Assembly (NCBI GenBank): GCA_027034115.1
Contig: JALVJB010000007.1
Span: 1 to 18,029, forward strand
Reading direction: 5' to 3'
Source of the DNA: Acidilobaceae archaeon
GTDB taxonomy: Archaea; Thermoproteota; Thermoprotei_A; Sulfolobales; Acidilobaceae
DNA length: 18,029 bases
In this document: in pieces, positions 1-6,145 of the stretch
Numbering within the stretch: the stretch's first letter is position 1
Layout of the letters: each line of letters starts with the position of its first letter
Translations under genes and position numbers: made by a program
Notes under the pieces: model-generated
What the model saw: the letters and a program-made list of their open reading frames with translations, nothing else
The model's database searches: none
What the model was told of the DNA's origin: nothing

Positions 1-31
1 ATATATTGTTGCGTAGAGCCCGGCCGGCTTC

Positions 32-502
32 TTAGGGCGATTTTAGCACCATGTAGAGGGAATATGCTAGTAGTGCTCCGCCAATCATCTGGAATATAGT
101 GTTAGCAGTTGTACTCCAATACGGTATCCTAGCGATCCTCACCCTCCTCCGAACAACATAGACACCTGCTGGTGTAAGCGCGTCCAGCAGCCAGTGGCTC
201 AGCCCGCCAGCAAGCACTGCTACGATAACGCTAGCCTCTTGCCTTGGTGTTAAGGGTACTCCTCGAGTGCTAAGGTACGCTATGACAAGGGATATCGCTA
301 CTATCCCGGGTAGGCTGTGGGTAAGCTTTGTTCTCCTAGGAGGCTTGAATAGCCTGTGATGGTGCCCGAAAGCGTCCACTAAAATATTCACGACTAGCGA
401 GGCTAGTACTGCAATTATGAGGCCGACCAGGCTCCTATCCACTAAGACGTAGATATAGGCGGCGACTCCGGCTCCGACAGCTACATGGGTGGCTAGCCTC
501 AA
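32..502 (-). CDS. Small multi-pass membrane protein, DUF1286/YdjM-like predicted metal-dependent hydrolase
   Basis: The 156-residue protein starts at TTG (500-502), directly preceded by a GAGGAGAGGAG purine-rich ribosome binding site. It has about three to four hydrophobic segments (roughly residues 8-20, 25-44, 65-78, 91-106, and 135-152 at the C-terminus). Conserved polar residues between them match the membrane-bound YdjM/DUF457/DUF1286 pattern: H6, D43 with HHH 47-49, R57, THS 61-63, and H103-x3-D107 followed by TPAG 110-113. These His/Asp residues are likely metal ligands near the membrane face. DUF1286 proteins are known mainly from crenarchaea and their plasmids; no substrate is established. 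The gene stands alone and diverges from the nitrilase gene. Family assignment rests on motif layout only. Confidence 0.7.
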   Translation of the reverse strand: MRLATHVAVGAGVAAYIYVLVDRSLVGLIIAVLASLVVNILVDAFGHHHRLFKPPRRTKLTHSLPGIVAISLVIAYLSTRGVPLTPRQEASVIVAVLAGGLSHWLLDALTPAGVYVVRRRVRIARIPYWSTTANTIFQMIGGALLAYSLYMVLKSP

Positions 503-631
503 CTCCTCTCCTCGACCTCGTTTTTATTGTTCTTACTAAGCTTCCCCTGGGGGCTTCCACGACTCTATGTATGCAGGTATGTAATATGTTATAGAGGCTT
601 ACAAGTATAATGGAGGAATGGAGGGTCCCTC
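503..631. promoter_or_regulatory. Divergent promoter region between DUF1286 gene and nitrilase gene
   Basis: This 129-base gap must carry both promoters. For the minus-strand gene, an A/T box (ACAATAAAAA read on the minus strand, 521-530) lies about 20 bases before the TTG start, so the message would have little or no leader. For the plus-strand gene, TATA-like bases around 586-593 (TGTTATAG) and GGAGG/GAGGG purine tracts at 612-625 precede the ATG at 632. The boxes were chosen by eye and are weak. Confidence 0.3.
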
Positions 632-1435
632 ATGGCGCAGATAAATGTTAGCATCATCCAGCTAGAAGCCCGCCTCTCCAAATCGGGGTCCCTTACGGCC
701 CTCGAGAAGCTTATAGGGGGGGCCAAAGGCGACCTCATACTTGCACCCGAATACTCCATGTTCGACCCAACAGGGCTCGACCCCTCAGCGATCGCTATGG
801 GGGCGGAAGAGCCCGGGGGAGAATGGCTGTCCCGTATAAGATCTAAAGCCCGTGAGAAGGGGTCTTGCATTGTCGTCGGCTTCTTCGAGAAGGCTCCGGG
901 AGCTAGTAAGCCCTATAACAGCGTGGCCGTCATAGATGACCGCGGTGAAATAGCCGGCATCTACAGGAAGACGCACCTCTTCGACGCCCTCGGATTCCGC
1001 GAGAGCAACTACTTCACGCCGGGCGAGAAGCTCTTCGACCCCGTCGAGGTCTGCGGCGTTAAGCTGGGCCTAGCTATATGCTTCGAGATACGCTACCCCG
1101 AGGTGATAAGACACCAGGCTATAATGGGGGCCGAGATAGTTGCAATACCAAGCGCATGGTATAGGGGGATAGGTAAAGAGGAACAATACCGCTTCCTAGC
1201 CCGGGCCAGGGCCCACGAGAATACCGTCTGGATAGCCGCGCCGATACTCTACGGGGATAGCTTCACTGGAAGAAGCCTCGTAGTCGACCCGCTCGGCGTG
1301 GTGAGGGCGGACGCAGGCTACGGCGAAAAAATCCTCGAGTACACTATTGACACGAGAGAGATAGAGGAGGCGCGGAGAAAGCTTCCACTACTAGAGTTGA
1401 GGCGGCCCAGCCTTTACAAGAGCCTGACGGGGTGA
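632..1435 (+). CDS. Carbon-nitrogen hydrolase (nitrilase/omega-amidase family)
   Basis: The 267-residue protein has the full nitrilase-superfamily Glu-Lys-Cys triad: E40 in APEYS, K113 in YRKTHLFD, and C150 in LAICFEIRYPE. A second conserved Glu/Arg region lies near residues 183-196 (KEEQYRFLARARAHEN). Length and motifs fit the Nit1/Nit2 branch, which cleaves small amides such as alpha-ketoglutaramate or related omega-amides in the cytosol, rather than true nitriles. The ATG at 632 follows a GAGGG tract by six bases. The stop TGA (1433-1435) overlaps the alternative GTG start of the following aminotransferase, so the two are almost certainly co-translated. A transaminase partner supports an omega-amidase role, but the exact substrate cannot be read from sequence. 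Confidence 0.88.
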   Translation: MAQINVSIIQLEARLSKSGSLTALEKLIGGAKGDLILAPEYSMFDPTGLDPSAIAMGAEEPGGEWLSRIRSKAREKGSCIVVGFFEKAPGASKPYNSVAVIDDRGEIAGIYRKTHLFDALGFRESNYFTPGEKLFDPVEVCGVKLGLAICFEIRYPEVIRHQAIMGAEIVAIPSAWYRGIGKEEQYRFLARARAHENTVWIAAPILYGDSFTGRSLVVDPLGVVRADAGYGEKILEYTIDTREIEEARRKLPLLELRRPSLYKSLTG

Positions 1436-1440
1436 CGATC

Positions 1441-2589
1441 ATGTCCATGGAAGAACTCCCAGAGTTCTGCCTGGAGAGGTGGCAGAGTCTCCGGGAGACT
1501 AAGGCTAGGATTCTCCTAAGCGAGAGCGGAGTTGAACCCCTAACAATCGAGGCCCTTAACGGTATAGGCGCCTCCCTAAGCCTGGATAAGGTCGTCCTCA
1601 GCTATGGCTGGACCCGGGGGTCCCCTAGCCTGAGGCACGCGATAGCAGACTTCCTGGGCGGGGTCAGCCCGGAGAACGTTCTCGTCACCAATGGTAGTAG
1701 TGAAGCCAACTTCCTCGCGGTTATGACTATCGTGTCCCCCGGCGATAGTGTGATCATTGATATGCCTAACTACATGCAGGTTCCCGGTCTTCTGGCCTGG
1801 AAGAGGGCCGAGGTCTTCGAGGCTTGGAGGATTAGGGAGGGGCAGTGGCAGCTACCGGTGGGAGAGATTGTTGACGCGGTCAGGAGGGTCAAGCCGCGGG
1901 CGCTTTTCATAACTTCTCCCAATAACCCTACTGGAGCTGTTGACTGGGAGGCTCTCGAGACTATTGTGGCAGAGCTGAGGAACACCCATACAATACTGGT
2001 TGTAGACGAGGTTTACAGGGGACTCGAGATACACGGTGACCTCGCCAGGAGCGCCCTAAGGCTTGGCATCGAGCACGGCGTACCAGTCGTGGTAACTGGG
2101 GGCCTCTCAAAAGTCTTCGGCCTACCCGGCCTCCGTATAGGGTGGCTCGCCAGCAATATTAATGGTATCGTGGAGAAGGCCTGGTCGCTCAAAGACTACA
2201 CTACAATAAGCCCTCCACGCCTTAGCGAGGTTATAGCAACAGAGGCCTTGAGGGACCCCCTAAGATCTAGGCTTATAGCCAGGGCGAAAGGGATAGTCAG
2301 GCGCAACATCGACATTCTCCGCGAACTCCTATCGGGTAGGGAAGATCTGCTCGAGCCGTATTGGCCTGCGGCTGGAGCATTCCTCCTAGCAAGGCTACCA
2401 TGGGCGAAGGATACAATGAGGCTTGCCGAGAGGCTGTACGAGGAGCGGGGTATCCTAATAGTCCCCGGGGAGTGCTTCGACATGCCCGGGTATATCAGGG
2501 TGGGCCTTGGGAGAGAGAATCCCAGCGCGGCGAGGAAGGAGTTTGAAGAGTTATTGGAGGGGTTAGAAAAATTAAGGGGCTCCTCCTAA
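1441..2589 (+). CDS. PLP-dependent aminotransferase, class I/II (fold type I)
   Basis: This is a typical fold-type I aminotransferase of about 382 residues. Visible landmarks (numbered from the GTG at 1432) are NGSSEAN 87-93 for phosphate binding, SPNNPTG 162-168, VDEVY 191-195 for the cofactor ring, the PLP lysine K227 in GGLSKVFGLPGLRIGW, and a C-terminal substrate-arginine region near PGYIRVGLGR. Two starts are possible: GTG 1432, overlapping the nitrilase stop, or ATG 1441. I prefer ATG 1441 because the GGGGTGA at 1429-1435 is then a well-spaced ribosome binding site that includes the upstream stop codon. Coupling to a nitrilase/omega-amidase suggests a glutamine- or branched keto-acid-linked transaminase, possibly acting in methionine salvage like MtnE. 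This is inference; many members are promiscuous. Confidence 0.88.
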   Translation: MSMEELPEFCLERWQSLRETKARILLSESGVEPLTIEALNGIGASLSLDKVVLSYGWTRGSPSLRHAIADFLGGVSPENVLVTNGSSEANFLAVMTIVSPGDSVIIDMPNYMQVPGLLAWKRAEVFEAWRIREGQWQLPVGEIVDAVRRVKPRALFITSPNNPTGAVDWEALETIVAELRNTHTILVVDEVYRGLEIHGDLARSALRLGIEHGVPVVVTGGLSKVFGLPGLRIGWLASNINGIVEKAWSLKDYTTISPPRLSEVIATEALRDPLRSRLIARAKGIVRRNIDILRELLSGREDLLEPYWPAAGAFLLARLPWAKDTMRLAERLYEERGILIVPGECFDMPGYIRVGLGRENPSAARKEFEELLEGLEKLRGSS

Positions 2590-2616
2590 TTCTTAGTTCT
2601 TTTTACTGTTTCTCTG
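2590..2616. terminator. T-rich end region between convergent genes
   Basis: Only 13 bases separate the aminotransferase stop (2589) from the DUF35 stop (2603). The plus strand here carries pyrimidine runs (TTCTTTTTAC, then TGTTTCTC) that resemble an archaeal U-tract terminator. On the minus strand, a T-run lies at about 2568-2573 inside the aminotransferase end. There is no strong hairpin. Assigned by base composition only. Confidence 0.35.
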
Positions 2617-3151
2617 TTACTGGAACTATCTCGTATGTTAGATAGTTCTCCGGCTGCCTCCGAACTATCTCGATTTTCACCGGCATTCCCACTTTCAGCT
2701 TGCTGGGGTCTGTCTCCCTGACCCATGCTAGTACCTGTACCCCGTTGGTCAGGCGTGCAATGCCCACGGTGTAGTCTGGGTAGTGGCCGAAGCTGTATGG
2801 CTTAGTGTATATGACTGTCCAGGTTATCAGTTCTCCCTCCTTTGGCAGTTCTACCCATTCAGCCTCGTCGCTGGGATCTTCTGGGCAGTCTATCTGGGGC
2901 GGGAAGTAGATTTTCCCGGACTTCTTGCACTTGGTGGCTAGTAGTTTGCCCTCTGCGAGAGCCTCGAAGAACTTGAATGTCTTCTCGATGCTTATCAGGA
3001 ACTTTAGCTTTATCTCCCTCTGATCCCACCACATCCTGACGCCTGTCTTCTGGTCCATTATCACTGGTATGCCTACGCTCTCCTTCATAGTGTTCGCGAA
3101 CTGCTCGACCTGGGCGAGGAAGAGGTCCGCCTGCTCCCTCTGAGTACTCAC
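2603..3151 (-). CDS. DUF35 OB-fold acyl-CoA-associated protein (thiolase partner)
   Basis: The 182-residue protein has a zinc-ribbon-like segment (about residues 70-92) and then an OB-fold (about 105-178: LITWTVIYTKPYSFG, then YTVGIARLTNGVQVLAWV). This is the DUF35 layout. DUF35 proteins form complexes with thiolases or HMG-CoA synthase in archaea, where they help bind the CoA ester. Unusually, the ribbon has only C75 and C89; the usual second Cys of each pair is replaced (CKKS and CPED), so zinc is probably not bound. A helical extension of about 60 residues precedes the ribbon. The start is GTG 3151 behind a near-perfect AAGGAGGTGG site that overlaps the stop of the upstream thiolase, 14 bases away. 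The two genes are therefore one operon. Confidence 0.87.
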   Translation of the reverse strand: MSTQREQADLFLAQVEQFANTMKESVGIPVIMDQKTGVRMWWDQREIKLKFLISIEKTFKFFEALAEGKLLATKCKKSGKIYFPPQIDCPEDPSDEAEWVELPKEGELITWTVIYTKPYSFGHYPDYTVGIARLTNGVQVLAWVRETDPSKLKVGMPVKIEIVRRQPENYLTYEIVPVTEKQ

Positions 3152-3165
3152 ATTACACCACCTCC

Positions 3166-4359
3166 TTAAGCACTCCTGGGCTTTGAGAGAGAGTAGATCG
3201 TCACGTACGCGTAGTGACCGGTCCCTCCAATGTTATGGGCTAGCGCCCTGCCATGCTTGATCTCAGCCTGCCTGCCCTTCTCAACTCGACCCTGCAGCTG
3301 CCTGGTTAGGTCTACTGCCATGCTTATCCCAGTAGCGGCTAGTGGATGGCCCTTCGCCTTGAGGCCTCCGCTGAGGTTTACGGGGATTACTCCTCCAATG
3401 TAGGTCTGCTCTTCCCTTATCAGCTTGTATCCCTCGCCGGGCTTCGCGAATCCAAGGTCCTCGTACGCCATTATCTCAGCTATCGTGAAGCAGTCGTGGA
3501 CTTCTGCTAGATCCAGGTATTTCACGGGGTTCTCGGGATCTATGCCAGCCTTCTTGTAGGCTGCCTGTGCAGCTATCTTAGCCGCTGGCAGGTTTGTGAA
3601 GTAGGGTCTCCTGGATAGATTGCTAGTGCCGGAGGAGACTCCTATGGCCTCGATCCATACTGGCGAGTCAGTTAGCTTCTCAGCAATCTCCTCGCTCGCT
3701 ATTACTATGGCTGCGGCGCCGTCCGTTATTGGGCTACAGTCGAATAGCTTGAGCGGCCAGGCGATGTACCTGGATTTGAGGCACTGCTCGAGGGTTATCT
3801 GCCTGGGGAACTGGGCCTTGGGGTTGAAGCTTGCATAGTAGTGGTTCTTCACCGCCACCTTGCAGAGGTCCTCTTCCGTCGCCCCGTGCTTCTGCATATA
3901 GGCGGTGGCGTATAGGGCGTAGTAGCCTGGGAATGTTAGGCCGAAGTTCTCGAACTCCCAGAAGTAGTTCCCAGCCCTCCCTATGAATTCTACGACAGTG
4001 GGGGTCGGGCTCTCATTCATCTTCTCTACTCCCACGACTAGGGCTATGTCGGCTTCTCCAGCTGCTACGGCGTCGTGAGCAGTCTTTATCGCGGCGCTAC
4101 CCGTAGCGCAGGCGGCTTCTATCCTGTAGGCTGGCTTGCCGGTTAGCCCGGCGTACTCCATTACTACTACTGGGGCTAGGCCCTCGCTGCTCCAGCCTCC
4201 CACGTAGCCGGTTACTACTAGGTCTATGTCTTTCTTCTCTATGCCTGCCTCGTCCAGGGCCTGTCTAATGGCCTCGTAGGCGAGCTCGGGTATGTTTACG
4301 TCGTTGCGCACTCCGAACTTGGAGTGGCCTGTTCCTACTATGGCTACTCTTCTACCCAC
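3166..4359 (-). CDS. Thiolase family protein (archaeal acetyl-CoA acetyltransferase / SCP-x-like)
   Basis: The 397-residue protein has thiolase landmarks: nucleophile C84 in EAACATGS, H288 in AEVHDCF, and H338 in GGLKAKGHPLAATG. The final motif is HNIGGTGHYAY (375-385), with Asn-Ile-Gly-Gly where classical biosynthetic thiolases carry the second cysteine (CxGGG). This pattern is typical of SCP-x-type and archaeal acetoacetyl-CoA thiolases. The enzyme would condense or cleave acyl-CoA with CoA in the cytosol. In many archaea this gene sits between HMG-CoA synthase and DUF35 in the mevalonate pathway. Here DUF35 follows (14-base gap), but no HMG-CoA synthase precedes it, so acyl-CoA or isoprenoid breakdown is also possible. 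Start GTG 4359 is preceded by AGAGGTG. Confidence 0.9.
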   Translation of the reverse strand: MGRRVAIVGTGHSKFGVRNDVNIPELAYEAIRQALDEAGIEKKDIDLVVTGYVGGWSSEGLAPVVVMEYAGLTGKPAYRIEAACATGSAAIKTAHDAVAAGEADIALVVGVEKMNESPTPTVVEFIGRAGNYFWEFENFGLTFPGYYALYATAYMQKHGATEEDLCKVAVKNHYYASFNPKAQFPRQITLEQCLKSRYIAWPLKLFDCSPITDGAAAIVIASEEIAEKLTDSPVWIEAIGVSSGTSNLSRRPYFTNLPAAKIAAQAAYKKAGIDPENPVKYLDLAEVHDCFTIAEIMAYEDLGFAKPGEGYKLIREEQTYIGGVIPVNLSGGLKAKGHPLAATGISMAVDLTRQLQGRVEKGRQAEIKHGRALAHNIGGTGHYAYVTIYSLSKPRSA

Positions 4360-4611
4360 TAGTTACGCACCTCTTCTATAGGATGCCTGCTCGTATCCAC
4401 GTAGGTATCGTGGAGTGTGATATAGCTACGAGTACGGGTGCAAGTACACCGGGGTCGAACAGTATTTATTAAATCCACAGCGGGGCAATGCCACGGATTA
4501 TAAATGTGTGCCTCTCCCTTGTATTGGATACCGCCTCCTGAAGCGATACTACTCCCCTCAACCCACTAGGAGGAGACGCGTAAGCCAGTCATACACGGGG
4601 GTGTTCGGGTA
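4360..4611. promoter_or_regulatory. Divergent promoter region for thiolase operon and SCP2 gene
   Basis: This 252-base gap is the longest non-coding stretch in the window. On the plus strand, TTATAAAT (4498-4505) is a good TATA box for the SCP2 gene and predicts transcription from about 4530 with a leader of roughly 80 bases. On the minus strand, ATTTAATAAA (4465-4474) is a good box for the thiolase, with a second option near 4419-4426 (GCTATATC). The SCP2 leader contains CCTCCT (4534-4539) and its exact complement AGGAGG (4568-4573). The latter is a perfect ribosome binding sequence with no start codon behind it. Box assignments are by eye. Confidence 0.5.
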
Positions 4612-4956
4612 ATGGCTCTATTCGAGAAGGCAAAGGAGGCCTTCGAGAAGATATTCGAGAAGGCAAAGGCTAGCCTCCCAGAACTCTCCAGCTGGAACAA
4701 GGTATACCAGTTCGTGGTAGAGGATACTGGCGAAGAGTTCTATGTCGAGATAAGCAACGGCCAGATAAAGGTAGTGCAGGGCAAGCACCCCAAGCCCATA
4801 GCAACAATAGTGGCCTCGAGCGACGTCTTAGAGAAGATCATAAGCGGCCAGCTAGACGCGATGGCCGCCTTCATGAAGAGGCAGATGAAGATAACCGGTA
4901 ACGTGCTCGACACAATGAACCTAAAGAAGCTACTAGACGCCGGCCTCAAAGGCTAG
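4612..4956 (+). CDS. SCP2 sterol-binding/sterol-carrier domain protein
   Basis: The 114-residue protein is a stand-alone SCP2 domain: after an N-terminal helix come the strand pattern YQFVVEDTGEEFYVEISNGQIKVVQG (about 32-57) and PIATIVASSDVLEKIISGQLDAMAAFMKRQMKITGN (62-97). This is the usual SCP2 core with the hydrophobic lipid tunnel. SCP2 domains bind acyl chains, sterols or other lipids. Residues 1-20 form an amphipathic helix with repeated FEKAK units. The start is ATG 4612 with GGGGGTG (4597-4603) about eight bases upstream; the stronger AGGAGG at 4568 lies too far away, and an in-frame TAG at 4567 rules out a longer form using it. It diverges from an SCP-x-like thiolase, so it may present a lipid-acyl substrate to that enzyme. 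Its stop overlaps the next, convergent gene. Confidence 0.88.
   Translation: MALFEKAKEAFEKIFEKAKASLPELSSWNKVYQFVVEDTGEEFYVEISNGQIKVVQGKHPKPIATIVASSDVLEKIISGQLDAMAAFMKRQMKITGNVLDTMNLKKLLDAGLKG
4621..4669 (+). repeat. Intragenic 16-base direct repeat, 33-base period, in the SCP2 gene
   Basis: The 16 bases at 4621-4636 (TTCGAGAAGGCAAAGG) recur exactly at 4654-4669, with a partial copy (TTCGAGAAG) at 4642-4650. The 33-base period equals 11 codons and yields FEKAK at residues 4-8 and 15-19, with FEK at 11-13. Eleven residues equal about three helical turns, the period seen in lipid-binding amphipathic helices. Confidence 0.85.
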
Positions 4957-6065
4957 AGCAGGGACAGCTCTCCATCATCAACCCTCCCAACTAGATACCC
5001 GGTAAACACTCTTTTTACAAGCCCATACACGAAGCTCCTAGACCTCGACAACCCAGTCTCACTAGCCATATAGAGGAGGAACCGGGCAGGCCACCCCTCC
5101 TCTATAATCCGAGGCCTCAGACCCACGAGTTTGTACGGCGAAATAAACAGTGCCTCCAACACCCTGCGAGCCAGCCATTCCCCCGTGGGACCCCCCAGCC
5201 TAGCCAGGAGTAAGGCTGTCTCAGCCTCCCTCCAGGGATTAGGAGGCATCCACGCCGCATTATCGCTCCCGAACGCTACGTCTCCCACTATCTCTAGTGC
5301 TTCCCTGACCGGAGGGATCCCGAGGCCATGCCACATGTTGCTCCTAGGGCATAGCACGAGGCCTATGCCTTTCCCGCGGAGCCGCTCTAAATCGCTGCGA
5401 GAGAGATGGGTTCCATGTACAATAGCGTCGAAACCCACCTCTAATGCTAACTCTAGGTCTCCCTTCTCCCGGGCCTCCCTTGTCTCCGCCACATGAGTAA
5501 ACGCGGGCCTATAAGACTCCACTAAGTGAAGGAGCTCGTCTTTGGCGTGGTCTAGTGGGCTGGAGAGGCCAAGGCCGTCGCATCCATGGGGGAAGCCTGG
5601 CCCTGGCCTGCCGAGAACTATGACCCTAATACCGTGAGGCGCTTTCTCAAGGGCTCTCTTGGCTATTAGGCAGCCGCGGCCTCCTCCTTCTCGGAAATCT
5701 ATGAGTAGGCCGTTGCCAAGGCGCCAAGCCATCCTGTAGTATTCTAGGATAACCTCTTCCAGCTGTGAATGATCCGCCCTTGCTAGTAGCTTATGCTTTA
5801 AGCCGTTGGGCGGTGCCACTAGCTTCGCTAGCTCCTCGTCCACACCGTACTCGGGGAATAGGTGGTCGCCGCTATGGACGTGGGCCAGCCCTGGCTGGGG
5901 TAGTGCTACTATTTCCCCTGAGCCAGCGGCGTCTAGGGGGCATGAAGCGGTTGTCTCTATTGACTCTATGGTTTCTCCCTGTATGTGTATGCATTTGCCT
6001 TCTTCTATTGCTAAGCCCTGTCCTCTCAGTAGGAGGCCTGTCCTGATGTGGCGTGTTTTGGCCAT
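4953..6065 (-). CDS. Amidohydrolase-superfamily metal-dependent hydrolase
   Basis: The 370-residue protein has the amidohydrolase metal site: HxH at H62/H64 (LAHVHSGDH), H191 in THVAET, H217 in VHGTH, and D268 in GSDNAAW. The first about 55 residues form the small beta-sandwich of cytosine-deaminase/chlorohydrolase-like members (COG0402). LLIDFREGGGRG (120-131) and VIVLGRPGPGFPHG (148-161) resemble an archaeal branch with no known substrate. Deamination or hydrolysis of a ring amide or amidine in the cytosol is the general expectation. The ATG at 6065 has no ribosome binding site; a TTTACA box about 20 bases upstream suggests a leaderless message. The stop TAG shares the palindrome CTAG (4953-4956) with the convergent SCP2 stop. 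Confidence 0.82.
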   Translation of the reverse strand: MAKTRHIRTGLLLRGQGLAIEEGKCIHIQGETIESIETTASCPLDAAGSGEIVALPQPGLAHVHSGDHLFPEYGVDEELAKLVAPPNGLKHKLLARADHSQLEEVILEYYRMAWRLGNGLLIDFREGGGRGCLIAKRALEKAPHGIRVIVLGRPGPGFPHGCDGLGLSSPLDHAKDELLHLVESYRPAFTHVAETREAREKGDLELALEVGFDAIVHGTHLSRSDLERLRGKGIGLVLCPRSNMWHGLGIPPVREALEIVGDVAFGSDNAAWMPPNPWREAETALLLARLGGPTGEWLARRVLEALFISPYKLVGLRPRIIEEGWPARFLLYMASETGLSRSRSFVYGLVKRVFTGYLVGRVDDGELSLL

Positions 6066-6080
6066 ACTTATTATCCCGGG

Positions 6081-6092
6081 ATTGTAAACAAT
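6081..6092. promoter_or_regulatory. Short palindrome between divergent genes, possible operator or promoter element
   Basis: ATTGT-AA-ACAAT is a perfect 5-base inverted repeat lying 16 bases upstream of the amidohydrolase start and 54 bases upstream of the membrane-protein start. On the minus strand it contains TTTACA, the best TATA-like box for the amidohydrolase gene. A regulator bound here would block that promoter. The site is short enough to occur by chance. Confidence 0.25.
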
Positions 6093-6145
6093 GCCTTCGA
6101 GCTGGATTTAGTTGTTAGCTATTGGTGCATGGCTGGTGGAGGCTG

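Noticed and set aside
4360..4611. Possible tRNA or C/D box RNA in the largest gap
   Set aside because: No cloverleaf, no GTTCGA-type T-loop context and no paired C/D boxes were found by reading both strands.
4601..4612. Tiny GTG-TTC-GGG-TAA reading frame whose stop overlaps the SCP2 ATG
   Set aside because: Three codons only; its GTG is better explained as part of the GGGGGTG ribosome site.
5131..5496. 121-codon plus-strand open frame within the amidohydrolase gene
   Set aside because: No recognisable motif; complementary to conserved amidohydrolase sequence with a complete metal site.
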